A DNA stretch of 64,000 nucleotides, from positions 66,833,740-66,897,739 of the forward strand of contig CM072521.1 in the NCBI GenBank assembly GCA_036898135.1, given 5' to 3'. Below the pieces are notes generated by a model. The model saw only the letters and a program-made list of their open reading frames with translations. It was not told where the DNA came from and did no database searches. Of this stretch, positions 30,786 through 41,869 are shown piece by piece (within the stretch, counting starts at the first letter, position 1; each line of letters starts with the position of its first letter). Source of the stretch: Oncomelania hupensis. Its lineage: Eukaryota > Mollusca > Gastropoda > Littorinimorpha > Pomatiopsidae. Made by a program: the position numbers and the translations under genes.

Positions 30786-31838
30786 TCCTATTCCATAACT
30801 CGAAAGTCGTTGGGGCACCACAGAGGATCGTTTTACTAGCGTATCCATCTTTCTGTGTCCTCTGCAGTCTTCATGGCTTCACTCAGTGTCAAACCAGTCC
30901 ATTCTCGAATGTTGTTTTCCCACCTCTTTTTCTGTCTCCCTCTTCTTCTGCCTTCTTGCACTGTGCCTTGCAAGATGGTCTTTGAAAGGCCTGATGCTCT
31001 GGTGACGTGGCCATACCATCGGAGTTTCCGTTTCTTCACCACGGTGAGCATGTCGTCGTGTTGTCCAATGGCTTGTGTGATGGTCTGTCGGACTTCGTCG
31101 TTGGTGATGTGCTGGGTATAAGAAATGCCAAGAAGTCTTATGTAGCATCTCATCTCCATGCTTTGTATTCTTTGTTGTAGGTCAGCTTTGAGGGTCCATG
31201 TTTCGCAAGAAAATAGTAAGATGGAGATGACAAGGGACCGCATGGCAGCAACCTTACCTTGGAGTGTAGACTGATAGTACTGTCTTTCCATATGGGCTTT
31301 AATCTTGTCAGGGCAGCAGTTGTTTGTCGGGACCCACTGTCTGATACAATCGCTCCAAAATATTTGAAGCTGTGCACCGTGTCGAGGGATTGGCATTGGA
31401 CTTTGATGTCCGTGTTGATGTCATTGGTGTTGTTGATTATCATTTCATCCTCTCCAGTCAATCCATCAATGTCATCCGCAAAACGGAGGTTGGAGATTGC
31501 TCTGTCCCCTATGCTGATTGTGTCTTCATAATCTGCAAGGGCATCTGCCATGATGTGCTCTAGAAAGTTATTGAAGAATGTTGGAGCAAGCTGGCATCCT
31601 TGACGCACGCCGATGGTTGTTCTGAACCATTTCCGATGACGCCGTAGTGGAGGACTGCACTGGTAGCTTTGTCATACAGGCTTTTGATGACTTTAGTAAT
31701 GTTGGGGCTGGTGTTGTACACTCTTATGGTTGCCCACAGAACTGCATGCCAGACTCGGTCAAAGGCTTTTGTGAAGTCTTGAAACAAATGGTATTGATGT
31801 TGTTGGTGCTTTAGGTATTTCTCACAGATTATTCTGGG
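30786..31838 (-). mobile_element. RTE-like LINE, 3' half (copy 3) in intron 2
   Basis: Minus-strand frames from 31787 down to 30836 read DFTKAFDRVWHAVLWATIRV, LYDKATSAVLHYGVIGN, ISNLRFADDIDGLTG, then the C-terminal MRCYIRLLGISYTQHITNDE and LRWYGHVTRASGL. RT motif FADD is visible. Frames are broken several times. The 3' tail is poorly preserved. Its 5' end abuts the CCTATCC tail of copy 4 at 31839. Confidence 0.85.
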
Positions 31839-33640
31839 GTTCCTATCCTATCCTATCCTGTCCCGTAACCCGGAGGTCGTAGGGGCACCACAGATGATCG
31901 TTTAACCAGCATACTCCATCTTTCTCTGTCCTCAGCAGCCCTGATGGTTTCGCTCAGTGTCAAACCAGTCCATTCTCGAATGTTGTCCTCCCACCTCTTT
32001 TTCGGTCTCCCTCTTCTTCTACCTCCTTCCACTATGCCTTGCAGAATAGTCTTTGATGATCTGGTGACATGGCCATACCATCGGAGTTTCCGTTTCTTCA
32101 CCACTGTAAGCAGGTCATCGTGTTGTCCAATGTCTTGTGTGATGGTCTGTCGGACTTCGTCATTGGTGATGTGTTGTGTATAGGAAATGCCCAGAAGTCT
32201 TCTGTAGCACCTCATCTCCATGCTTTGTATTCTTCGTTGGAGATCTGCTGTGAGGGTCCATGCTTTGCAAGCATATAGGAAGATGGAGATGACAAGGGAG
32301 CGCAGCAGTCTTACTTTGGAATGTAGACTGATGATCCTGTCTTTCCAAATGGGCTTCAACCTTGTCAGGGGGGCAGCAGTTGTTTTGTGCGATCCTGGAG
32401 AGGACTTCCTGTCGAGACCCATTGTCTGACACAATGGCTCCTAAATATTTGAAGCTGTGCACTGTGTTGAGGGATTGGCCTTGTACTTTGATGTCCGTGT
32501 TGATGCCATTGGTGTTGTTGGTCATCATTTTGGTCTTCTCTGCACTTATTTCCATTCCATAAGCTCTGGAGGGTGGTGTCAAGCCTCTGTAACAACTGTT
32601 CAAGTTCTTGTTCCTCTCCAGCCAATCCATCAATGTCATCCGCAAAACGAAGATTGGAGATTGCTCTACCCCCTATGCTGACTGTGCCTTCATGATCTGC
32701 AAGAGCATCTGACATGATGCGCTCTAGGAAGATGTTGAAGAGTGTTGGAGAGAGTAGGCATCCTTGACGCACACCGATTGTTGTTCTGAACCAGTTCCCG
32801 ATGGCGCTGTTGTGGAGGACTGCACTGGTAGCCTTGTCATACAGGTTTTTGATGACTTCAATAATTTTAGGGCTGATGTTGTACACTTTCATTGTTGCCC
32901 ATAGAGCTGCATGCCAGACTCGGTCAAACGCCTTCTTGAAGTCTATGAACACATGATATAGATGTTGTTGGTGCTGTAGGTATTTCTCACAGATTATTCT
33001 GAGGTTGAAAATCTGTTCAGTGGTACTTCGCCCTGCCCTGAATCCTGCTTGTTCTTCAGCTATGATTTGTTCAGCTTGGGGTTTCAACCTGTTGAGTATT
33101 ATTTTCAGGTGGACCTTGCTGGGATGGCTGATGAGGCTGATGGTGCGGTAATTTTCACACTCCTGAAGGTTACCTTTTTTGGGAAGAGTGATGACAAGCG
33201 ACTGGGTCCATGGTATAGGCCACTCCCCACTCTGCCAGATCTTGTTACAAATAATGGTGAGGGTATCAGTCATCGCTTCTCCTCCTGCTTGTAGCAGTTC
33301 CGCTGGTATGTTGTCCACTCCCGCTGACTTCCCTTTCTTTAGCGATTGCACTGCTGCCTCAACTTCTTCCCGGAGAATTGGGAGGATTTCTTCTTCTTCA
33401 CTGTTCTCGGGACAGGCTAGAACTGATGGGTCTCCATTTGGTGTATGGTTGTAAAGGTCAGAGCAGTACTCTGTCCATCTGTCCAAAACTTCTTGTTCTT
33501 CTGTAAGGCATATGCCAGACTTGCTTTGGATCGTGGAGACTTTGGGCTGTTTGACACTTGTCAGCCGCTTCACAGTCTGGTAGGCCTTCTTGCTGTTGTT
33601 CTTGTTCAGACTGTTCTCTATTTCCTGGTCTCCACAAAAA
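31839..33640 (-). mobile_element. RTE-like LINE, RT domain to 3' end (copy 4)
   Basis: The longest RT segment of this family. A 430-codon minus-strand frame (33657-32365) runs from ENSLNKNNSKKAYQTVKRLT through KKGKSAGVDNIPAELLQAGG, FIDFKKAFDRVWHAALWATM, GVRQGCLLSPTLFNIFLERI and LRFADDIDGLAGEEQELEQL, with the catalytic FADD. Frames at 32645-32160 and 32434-31853 carry the C-terminus. The 3' end has a (GGATA)-type tail. At its 5' side (33640) the sequence switches strand into the endonuclease piece. Confidence 0.88.
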
Positions 33641-33890
33641 CTCCAGACGATGGACATGGCACAGTCCCGGCGGGGAGCATCACAACCAAATAGACTACAT
33701 CATGGTCAAGAAACGCTTCAGATCAAGCATCAACATTGGAAGGACACGCATTTTTCCAGGAGCAGACATCGGAAGTGACCACGATCTCGTGATGATGTCT
33801 TTCCGGCTCCACTTGAAGAGAGTAAATACAGCAAAGTGCACTAGACTGAAGTTCGACCTGGACAAACAATGACTAACTAACTAACCAACT
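33641..33890 (+). mobile_element. Inverted 5' (endonuclease) segment of RTE-like copy 4
   Basis: The plus-strand frame reads HKNSRRWTWHSPGGEHHNQI, then DYIMVKKRFRSSINIGRTR, FPGADIGSDHDLVMMSFRL and RLKFDLDKQ, ending in TGA. This is the C-terminal part of an APE-type LINE endonuclease, including the SDH motif. It lies on the opposite strand to the RT segment it should precede. A (CTAA)n-like run follows (33871-33893). Confidence 0.85.
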
Positions 33891-33892
33891 AA

Positions 33893-33957
33893 CTAAATTT
33901 GTTCAGCTTTGGGTTGCAACCTGTTGAGTATTATTTTCATGAGGACTTTGCTTTACA
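33893..33957 (-). mobile_element. Short RTE-like fragment
   Basis: ATTTGTTCAGCTTTGGGTTG and the following CAACCTGTTGAGTATTATTTTCA match 33064-33115 of copy 4 in the same orientation. Confidence 0.75.
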
Positions 33958-33964
33958 GAGATAA

Positions 33965-34422
<458 letters not shown>

Positions 34423-36234
34423 AAAGGCTCATTCAAGGAGGGAAGAGGACAAATACGCTCACTGGATAAGGAGGAAGGGGATGGTAGTGAACATAGGTAC
34501 ATACCCGGAGGTGGCCCAGCAGGGCAACCGGGACGACCTTTAAGACTGTTCAGTAGGGAAAAGGAAGTTGTACATAGCTGTAATATAGACCCAAACACGA
34601 AACAAGACTTCTTTGTACATAAACAAGCAAGCTGTACCTGTATATATAGCAATGTTGACACCCTGAACACTAAGCGAGCTGAGTTGGCTGCACTCATTGA
34701 TATACATAAGCCTGTTATTATAGGCATCACAGAAATCAAACCTAACAATTCAAGATATAACCTACAGGAGTGTGAGATAGCACTAAAAGACTATGAGATG
34801 TTTCACAATTTGGATAAAGGGCATAGAGGTATTTGTCTGTACATTCATAAAAACATGAAGCCTTCACTAGTTGAAAAAATAGACAGCAACTTCAATGAGC
34901 ATGTCTTCGCTGAATGCACGAGAGTTAATCTGCCTCCTCTATTGGTGGGTCTGCTGTATCGTAGCCCCAATTCTAGCCATGAAAACAATAACGAACTGAA
35001 CTCTCTCCTATTGAAAACAGCGGATATGAAATACCACGATATCCTAATTATGGGAGACTTCAATTATCCTGAAATCAACTGGGATCTGACCACAAGTGAA
35101 GCTGGCCCATCTCACCCGGCAACAACTTTCTTGAAGGCAAGCAAAGAGGCATTCTTAATTCAGCATCAGAAAGAACCAACAAGGCACCGCCCTGGACAGA
35201 AAGCAAACATTGACGATCTGATATTTACCAGTGAAGACGGATTAGTAGAGGACATAATAACAGCTCCACCCATGGGCAAGAGTGATCACTTCACTCTTAT
35301 CATCAGCTTGAACATGAGCGAGAAGAAACCAGAACATCGTATATCACATAACTATACCAAGATGGACACTACTGCTTTAATCAAAGAATTGCAGGACATA
35401 GACTGGGAGAAAGAGGGGCGAAATCTGACCGTGGATCAGTACTGGTCAATGCTCAAGGGCAAGATCGAGCAGGCAGTTGAAAAATCAGTGCCCAAACGAA
35501 GCGCACAGTCCAAAAGAAGACAGAAATGGATGGATGGTGGGACACTCACTTCAGTCAGGACCAAACACAAACTGTTCCGACGTTGGCTGCAAACTAGGAC
35601 CGGAGAGGACTACACGGCATATGTTAGAGCTAGAAATCGAGCGACACAGGCTTGTAGGAAGGCAAAGAGAAAACTAGAAGAAACTGTCGCATTTAATGCA
35701 AAAAAGAACCCAAAAGCATTCTGGTCATATGTCAAGTCCAAAACATCTATAAAGACAGGTGTGGGCGATTTAAAGAGGGAAGATGGAAGCCGGACATTAT
35801 CAGATAAGGAAAAAACTGACTTGTTGAATACATTCTTTCAAAGTGTATTCACGTGTGAAAGTGATGAGCCACCTCCCGACCCTCCATCGTACTCATACAA
35901 AGAAGCATTCACGGACTTTGAAATAAGGGATGAAGATGTGAAGCAAAAACTAAGAAATCTCAAGACTGACAAGGCCGCTGGACCCGACAACATTAGTCCT
36001 TTGGTTTTTTCCAAAGCTGCAGATGTATTGGCATTCCCAGTGGCTGAGCTCTTCCGTCGCTCACTAGCATCTGAGCAAATACCTGAAGACTGGAAAAAAG
36101 CAACAGTAACCCCCATATTTAAGAAGGGAAGTCGCCTATCTCCAGGGAACTATAGACCAGTTAGTCTGACGTGCATTCTATGCAAAACAATGGAGTCCAT
36201 CATCAGAGAGAGGATGACGCAGCACCTTCTATAA
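34423..36234 (+). pseudogene. CR1-like ORF2, endonuclease and N-terminal RT part
   Basis: This is the first frame of the LINE above. It ends in a premature stop where homologous proteins continue into the QHGF..GRSC segment. That segment is found in the neighbouring frame from about 36230. Confidence 0.8.
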
Positions 36235-37124
36235 GCCGAGAACAGCACGGGTTCGTTAAAGGTCGATCATGCATCACACAGTTGCTCGATGTCATGGATG
36301 CCTGGACAGAGATTTTGGACTCCGGAGGAAGTGTAGACATCATCTACACAGACTTCATGAAAGCTTTTGATTCAGTCCCCCACATGCGCCTCCTATCCAA
36401 GGTCGAAGCACACGGCATCAAAGGAAAGGTTCTTGGGTGGATCAGGGCCTTCCTTAGTGGCAGATCTCAGTGCGTCATCATTAATGGGGCCCACTCACAG
36501 TGGGCCAGCGTAACGAGCGGCGTCCCTCAGGGAAGTGTGTGTGGTCCACTACTTTTCTTGCTGTACATAAATGACCTGCCGGAAGCCTGCACATGCCCAG
36601 TACGACTTTTTGCAGATGATACCAAGATTTACACTCGCAGTGACTCGGAGAAGGGTACGAAGGCTTTACAGGATGACCTTGACAGTCTTCAACACTGGTC
36701 AGATAAATGGCTTCTCCGTTTCCACCCTGAAAAATGCCATGTGTTGAAACTGGGTAACAGGAAGTCTGATGCGAGCTACTTTATGAGAGGAACACGGAAT
36801 GGGGAGGACCATAGCGTGACGTTGCAGGAAAGCGAGGTGGAGAGAGATCTAGGAGTCCTCATCGACAACAGCTTGAGCTTTAAGCAACACGTCGGAAGTG
36901 CCACAGCAAAGGCTAATCAAACTGTTGGTATTATAAGGAGAACGTTCGACTTCCTCTCTGAAGATCTGTTCCTGCGGCTGTATAAGAGCTTGGTCCGCCC
37001 CATCCTGGAGTACGGTCACTCAGTTTGGCAGCCACATCATAAAACACTATGTGCCGAAATCGAGGCTGTCCAACGCCGTGCTACCAAGCTCCTGCCAAGC
37101 ATCAGAGACAAACCTTACTTATAG
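36171..37124 (+). pseudogene. CR1-like ORF2, central RT part (shifted frame)
   Basis: This carries RT motifs including DFMKAFDSV (first catalytic Asp) and FADD (second and third). A stop at 37122-37124 is followed by the C-terminus in the next frame. Confidence 0.85.
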
Positions 37125-37464
37125 TGAGAGACTTAGAGCCCTCTGTTTGCCCTCCCTTGAACATCGTCGACTGAGAGGGGACATGATTGACGTGTTTAAA
37201 TACGTCCACGGGTTCTACGATTCTGACAGACCACTATTTGAGTTTGCTAAAAGTGAATTAACTAGAGGTCACTCATTGAAGCTGACTAAGCAGCACTGCA
37301 GGCTGAACCTAAGAAGCAACTACTTCTCACAGAGAGCCATCGGCGCATGGAACAGCCTACCAGAGACAGTGGTTACAGCCCCCACTGTCGACTGCTTCAA
37401 AAGCAGGCTGGATGTATTCTGGAAGGACCGCCCGGAGATATACGAACCAAGATGCCACTACTAG
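37100..37464 (+). pseudogene. CR1-like ORF2, C-terminal part
   Basis: YSERLRALCLPSLEHRRLRG to AIGAWNSLPETVV and a final stop at 37462-37464. This is the conserved C-terminal tail of CR1/Jockey-group ORF2 proteins. Confidence 0.8.
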
Positions 37465-37565
37465 ATTTAGCTAATTGCCACGCATGCAAGTCTAGCAGTT
37501 TTTAGGATCTATGTAAAGGCCAGTGGCCTATATCATTGACTTTTTCAAGTTCAAGTTCAAGTTGA

Positions 37566-37712
37566 CACAGTAATATAATAACATTGAATGCTAAGCACAG
37601 AGCAAACGTATGGAATACTCAAAGTGAGATACTTTTGTTCGCGTATCGTGCATCGCGGGCAACTCCATTTATGATGACGAAGCAAGCGTTCCTCGTCTTT
37701 GAAAAGTTAATT
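37566..37712. other. Flank before the assembly gap, nothing recognised
   Basis: No coding or repeat signal. Confidence 0.4.
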
Positions 37713-38212
37713 NNNNNNNNNNNNNNNNNNNNNNNNNNNNNNNNNNNNNNNNNNNNNNNNNNNNNNNNNNNNNNNNNNNNNNNNNNNNNNNNNNNNNNNN
37801 NNNNNNNNNNNNNNNNNNNNNNNNNNNNNNNNNNNNNNNNNNNNNNNNNNNNNNNNNNNNNNNNNNNNNNNNNNNNNNNNNNNNNNNNNNNNNNNNNNNN
37901 NNNNNNNNNNNNNNNNNNNNNNNNNNNNNNNNNNNNNNNNNNNNNNNNNNNNNNNNNNNNNNNNNNNNNNNNNNNNNNNNNNNNNNNNNNNNNNNNNNNN
38001 NNNNNNNNNNNNNNNNNNNNNNNNNNNNNNNNNNNNNNNNNNNNNNNNNNNNNNNNNNNNNNNNNNNNNNNNNNNNNNNNNNNNNNNNNNNNNNNNNNNN
38101 NNNNNNNNNNNNNNNNNNNNNNNNNNNNNNNNNNNNNNNNNNNNNNNNNNNNNNNNNNNNNNNNNNNNNNNNNNNNNNNNNNNNNNNNNNNNNNNNNNNN
38201 NNNNNNNNNNNN
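37713..38212. other. Assembly gap, 500 N
   Basis: Exactly 500 unknown bases, the fixed size used for joins of unknown length. Frames that run through it are meaningless. The two sides share no feature that proves they are adjacent in the genome. Confidence 1.
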
Positions 38213-38379
38213 TGATATGGCCTTTTCTGCCTTCTGTTCACTCTCTCTGCAGAAGTGGTGGTGGTGTTCCTGAGTCCTGTGTGTGGTACCAGTTGGTGTT
38301 TCCCCTCCTAGACCGAGCCGGGTGGATGAAAAGAACCCCTCCTAGCCGAGAAACAGGACCCTTTTCTTGTCAGCTGCCC

Positions 38380-38690
38380 TTCTGACCAGCTTATCAACAA
38401 CACCCTAAGACAAAAGGGTGTTGACCCTTGACTTGATCAGGCCCTTCCAATTGTACCTCAGCATGCAGTCCTGAAACTCAGGACTTAGGCATGAGTTTCG
38501 CAGTGAGTGCGTGGTCACACAGAAACGTACGTAAAGTGAGTAGAGGGTAACACAGCGATGTTCTGCTGCTGAAGCCCCATCTACCACTTCCGCCGGTCCC
38601 CCCCCCCCCCCCCCCGCGCCGGAACAGGGTGTCAGTGTCAGTGCCCCTGCCTAGCTTCATCATGTTGGGAACGCCATTAGCTGTGTCTGA
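38380..38690 (-). pseudogene. Degenerate C-terminal (dimerisation) part of the hAT transposase
   Basis: Past a possible acceptor TGCTATTTCAG (about 38690) the minus strand reads SDTANGVPNMMKL. It is then damaged around a C-run (38599-38616). Pieces in shifting frames follow: GFSSRT, then LRTFLCDHALTAKL, then MLR / VQLEGPDQ. These line up in order with the ERGFS...R..L....L..LLRV..EGP pattern of hAT C-termini. Several frame changes are needed. Confidence 0.5.
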
Positions 38691-38703
38691 ACTGAAATAG
38701 CAA

Positions 38704-39002
38704 TCAGCTTCCATAGTGCAGCTGTGTTTTGTCTCTGGGGAACATTTGTGCTTTTACAGTCTCCTTCAAGTCTTTCCACTCCTCGTCGAGTGGCATCTTA
38801 TCAACCAGAGGAGGGATATGTCTTGTGTTGCTTCTGGCCATTGTCATCATCCCAGGAGTGAGTCTTGGGTGCCCCGTAATGATCAAGCAAGGTCTCAAGT
38901 TGCTCGATGCCCCATCTGTCAATTTCCCTCTCAGACAGAAAGGATACTGGGCGCATGCACAAGATTCCAAAGGCAGTAGTCAGGAGATCTGTGTTAGGAA
39001 AT
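38704..39002 (-). pseudogene. hAT transposase, exon 4 (with frameshift)
   Basis: The acceptor GTGTTCCAG|A is at 39002. It completes the split Arg codon of exon 3 and reads RFPNTDLLTTAFGILCMRPV, then LSEREIDRWGIEQLETLLDH. Around 38825 the family sequence moves to another frame: the first frame stops after HKTYPSSG, while IPPLVDKMPLDEEWKDLKET continues in the other. Either a 1-nt indel has broken the gene or there is a base error in the assembly. Confidence 0.7.
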
Positions 39003-39152
39003 CTGGAACACAAATAAGGATTGACTTATGAGAAAGGCAAGCTCCCATAATGTTTTGCACCTTAAAACCCCAAGCATGAAAATAACATGACCACTTGGGG
39101 AGGTCATGGGGCAAGGGGTTTAGGTGTCACCTGTGACTGGTTTAGGTGTCAC

Positions 39153-39188
39153 CGTTTGTGTAGTTTTTTTTTTTTTTTTTTTTTTTGT
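39153..39188. repeat. Poly-T run in hAT intron 3
   Basis: A homopolymer T tract of over 20 bases. Confidence 0.8.
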
Positions 39189-39379
39189 TTAGAGGACAAT
39201 GATGTAAGAGATGTACTTAGAAAACTCAAAAGGCTGTTTCCACCTCAACAGTAGTTGAACACAATTTGACAAACCTACTTAGTAGTAACTTTAAGAACCC
39301 ACTCTTCATTTTCAACATAGATTTTTGGTTTTGTTTGATTGTTGATGCTGTTTGTTTGTTTTAAATTGAAAATGCATAC

Positions 39380-39582
39380 CTTCCATCAATGTTGGTGATC
39401 AGGTTATCAACAAACTTGTCAACAGCTGAGGTGATGTCACTGTTGGGGCAGCCAGTCACAACATGTCCACAGTACTGGGTTTTGCCACTATCATGAGAAA
39501 CGTTCCCCCAGAACTTCTTAAGGTGTTCACCACCATCCGTTTTCAGCTGTCTCAGGTGCTCCTTGCAGCGGTCCAATTTCAC
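39380..39582 (-). CDS. hAT transposase, exon 3
   Basis: The acceptor TTTGCAG|GTG is at 39582 and the donor GGAAG|GTATGC after 39380. It is 203 nt, entering in phase 0 and leaving after two bases of an Arg codon. It encodes VKLDRCKEHLRQLKTDGGEH, then FWGNVSHDSGKTQYCGHVVT and DKFVDNLITNIDGR. The exact fit of phases on both sides supports real introns. Confidence 0.75.
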
Positions 39583-39732
39583 CTGCAAACATTCCTTTCC
39601 ATCTTTAAAAAAAATTGGAGTTATGATTTATAATTTATGTACACTTGTTAACCATATATTCTGATTCACATAAAAAAGCAACTGATAAAAAAACAAGTGG
39701 ACTCTAGTCTAGAATTCTTCTCATGAGTTTAC

Positions 39733-39846
39733 CTTGATCATGGCGATGTCAACTTCTTGTGACTGAAAGAAGAGGTTGAGGGCACCAATGGCAGGAATGA
39801 CATCCATCAGAAAACTTGTCAGGCCAATGAATTTCAATGTGCATAT
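39733..39846 (-). CDS. hAT transposase, exon 2
   Basis: The acceptor TTTTAG|AT is at 39846 and the donor ATCAAG|GTAAAC after 39733. It has 38 codons, phase 0 at both ends: ICTLKFIGLTSFLMDVIPAI, then LNLFFQSQEVDIAMIK. It is a hydrophobic helical segment, typical of the region after the RW motif in this hAT group. Confidence 0.75.
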
Positions 39847-40154
39847 CTAAAACAAAAACAACAAACAGATCAATTACCATTTTCTTCATCTACATGTTGT
39901 TAACAACTTCAAGTAGTGTGGAACACAAGGTGAAGTCTATACACTAATATGGGTCTAATGTGGCAAAATTAACATTTTTTTTTCTAAATCTATTAAAAAA
40001 GCTGTTCAGTCGCCCCCCCCCCCCCCCTCCCCCTCAAAACAAAATTTTCACCCTTTTCTCTTTGAAAAGCCATGTGGTCATAACCAGCCAGATATGAATA
40101 AAATATGAGTCCCAGGCCTAATTACGATTTGTAAAATTACAAGGAAACAAAAAC

Positions 40155-41507
40155 CTTTTTCTTCAAGCCGACAGCCTTGGGGTCCTTTGCTCTAGCAGCA
40201 GCCTCGGCCTCCTCCAGGTAGGTCAAGAGGGCTTCCAGGCTTCTGTAGATGGCTTCCAAGGCCTCGTAGAAGGAGAGCCATCTGACTTCATGCACTTCCT
40301 TGAAGCGCAACTTTGGCGAGTCGACAATTTCTTGCACATCTTTCAGCTTTTGACACCTGCTTGGGGACGCTTTGAAGTAATAAAACAGGGATGTCAATAT
40401 CTCCACGTAGCTTTCCATAGCTGGAACACCTGAGGCAGCCTGGCTGGTACACAGTGCAAGCCTGTGGGCTATGCAATGAATGTTCACAATATGTGGGTTT
40501 ACACGAAGCATCCTGCCATGCAGGCCCTTCCCCTTCCCCACCATGGCAGTTGCCCCGTCGGTGCCAAGGCCCATTAATTTTCCGATGTTGTCTGTCTCAA
40601 GCCCGAAAGCCTCCAGCTGTTGCAATACAACTTCAGCCATTGTTTCTCCAGTACCGTCACTTATGCTTACATTTGTCAGGAAGTGTGTACTTGCATGTAT
40701 TTGGCTGTCTACAAGTTTAATATATAGAGCCAGGCGCTTGTTGTTTGCCCTGTCAGTTGATTCATCAGCAAGAATGGTTATGTAGGTGGCCCCCTTGATT
40801 TTCTCGACAATGTTCTCTGAAATGACGTTACTCATCACCTGCATGAGCTGTGTGGCGGTGTTTCTATGTTCATAGGTGACAGTATCACTGACATTGAGTT
40901 TGTCAACATTAGGGGCGCCCAAGTCTTTGACAAGCGCCAGCAGAGAAGGAAATTTGGATAGCGGTAATGATTCCTGGATCATCCAGTACACAAGTTTCGT
41001 AGTGGAGGCCATTGCTGCCTCCTCGCCACTCAGCAGTCTAAGCTGTGCATCCGCTTGTTCTTTTTGTAATTTTGGCACTTGTAATGCCAGCCTGTGATCT
41101 TCGATCTTGGCGTGGTCTGAGGGAGCACTCTTTCTGTAGTTTGTACAGCCAGTGGTGAATGAGTTGTTTCTTTTGGCCGCAATACAGATCCGGCAAAGCA
41201 TGCCTCTCCCCTCCTCATAAAAAAGCCATGGGGAAAAGATTTTCTCCCACGAGGGTTGATATGTCCTAGTTATAACCTGTCGCGAGCTTTCGCTTTCGGT
41301 TTTGGTTGTAGTAGGCCTACTTGCGGCACTAACTTCGGGGCCTTGCTCGGTCTTTCGCGACTCGGTCTCCACTGCTGATACTTCGTCCTGCTGCTCGGAA
41401 ATTGCGCTTTCAACTGCATCCTTCTCTGTAGCAGGCACTGGCAGGAAAGCGAAAAGCTTCCGTTGTTTCGGATCATTAGTAATCGAAAGTTTCCGTTTTG
41501 GTGGCAT
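40155..41507 (-). CDS. hAT-type transposase, exon 1 (zinc finger and catalytic core)
   Basis: The ATG at 41507 opens MPPKRKLSITNDPKQRKLFA, a basic N-terminus. The 451 codons end LKKK at a donor AAG|GTTTTT; read-through would stop five codons later. A TTF/BED-like finger has Cys105, Cys108, His132 and His138. The RNase H-like core shows ILADESTD (Asp248), LGTDGATAMVGKGKG (Asp317), NIHCIAHRLALC (Cys345, His348) and VRWLS (about 408). This matches the ZNF862/KIAA1586-like hAT proteins common in animals. The product would bind the element ends and cut and join DNA. It belongs to a transposon, since a hAT-like terminus lies at 41869. Because exon 4 and the C-terminus are damaged, this copy is probably inactive. 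Confidence 0.85.
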
Positions 41508-41869
41508 TTTAATCGCTCGTTTCGAAAGAGAAAGTACTTTTGATAAACAGGAGAGGAAGCGCTGTCAACGCGGTTCACGTCAGTTCTCTTTCGCTAAAAA
41601 TAGCTGAACTAAGCCGCCAATCAGAGGGCGTTATTTACCGCATAACACACCGGCCCGCACGTCGCTCGCTCGCGCAGTGTACAGCCGACTACCGCAAATT
41701 TGTAGCCTACTCGGAAAAAGTGTCCGCGATCAAAAGGAAAGCAATCAGACACATGACCCCCTCTTGAAAAAAACAATCGGACATCTGTCCTGCTGATCAT
41801 TATTTTTATCGGACATTTGACCAAGTCAATCGGTCATAGTCCGATGTCCGACGCCCAGTGACATCCCTG

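Larger units (their letters stand above)
34423..37565 (+). mobile_element. CR1-like LINE, nearly intact ORF2 with two frameshifts
   Basis: The reading frame is open from 34423 to 36234, with no clear start codon. It encodes an APE endonuclease: TKRAELAALIDIHKPVIIGI, GICLYIHKN, LLYRSPNSS, IMGDFNYPEINWD, IDDLIF and SDHFTLI. The reverse transcriptase follows: KAAGPDNISPLVFSKA and KKGSRLSPGNYRPVSLT. A frame change near 36200-36235 leads into 36171-37124: QHGFVKGRSCITQLLDVMDA, YTDFMKAFDSVPHMR, SGVPQGSVCGPLLFLLYIND and RLFADDTKIY. A second change near 37100 returns to the original frame for the C-terminus (LPSLEHRRLRGDMIDVFKYV, stop at 37464). The 3' end is a (TTCAAG)3 tail at 37544-37563. It sits in protease intron 3, in the gene's orientation. 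Confidence 0.88.
38380..41869 (-). mobile_element. hAT DNA transposon with introns (3' end lost or in the gap)
   Basis: The minus-strand left terminus at 41869 starts CAGGGATGTCACTGGGCGTC, a hAT-type end. It is preceded by CTCTCTCT as a possible 8-bp target. The mate terminus on the low-coordinate side is not seen down to the N gap at 38212, so it is deleted or inside the gap. The transposase frame is spread over at least four exons. Confidence 0.65.

Noticed and set aside
37584..38273. Frames of 190-229 codons running through the N gap
   Set aside because: They consist almost entirely of unknown residues.
40137..41507. hAT frame as a domesticated host gene
   Set aside because: A hAT-type terminus at 41869 and damage in the 3' exons fit a decaying transposon better, though domestication of a relative cannot be excluded.
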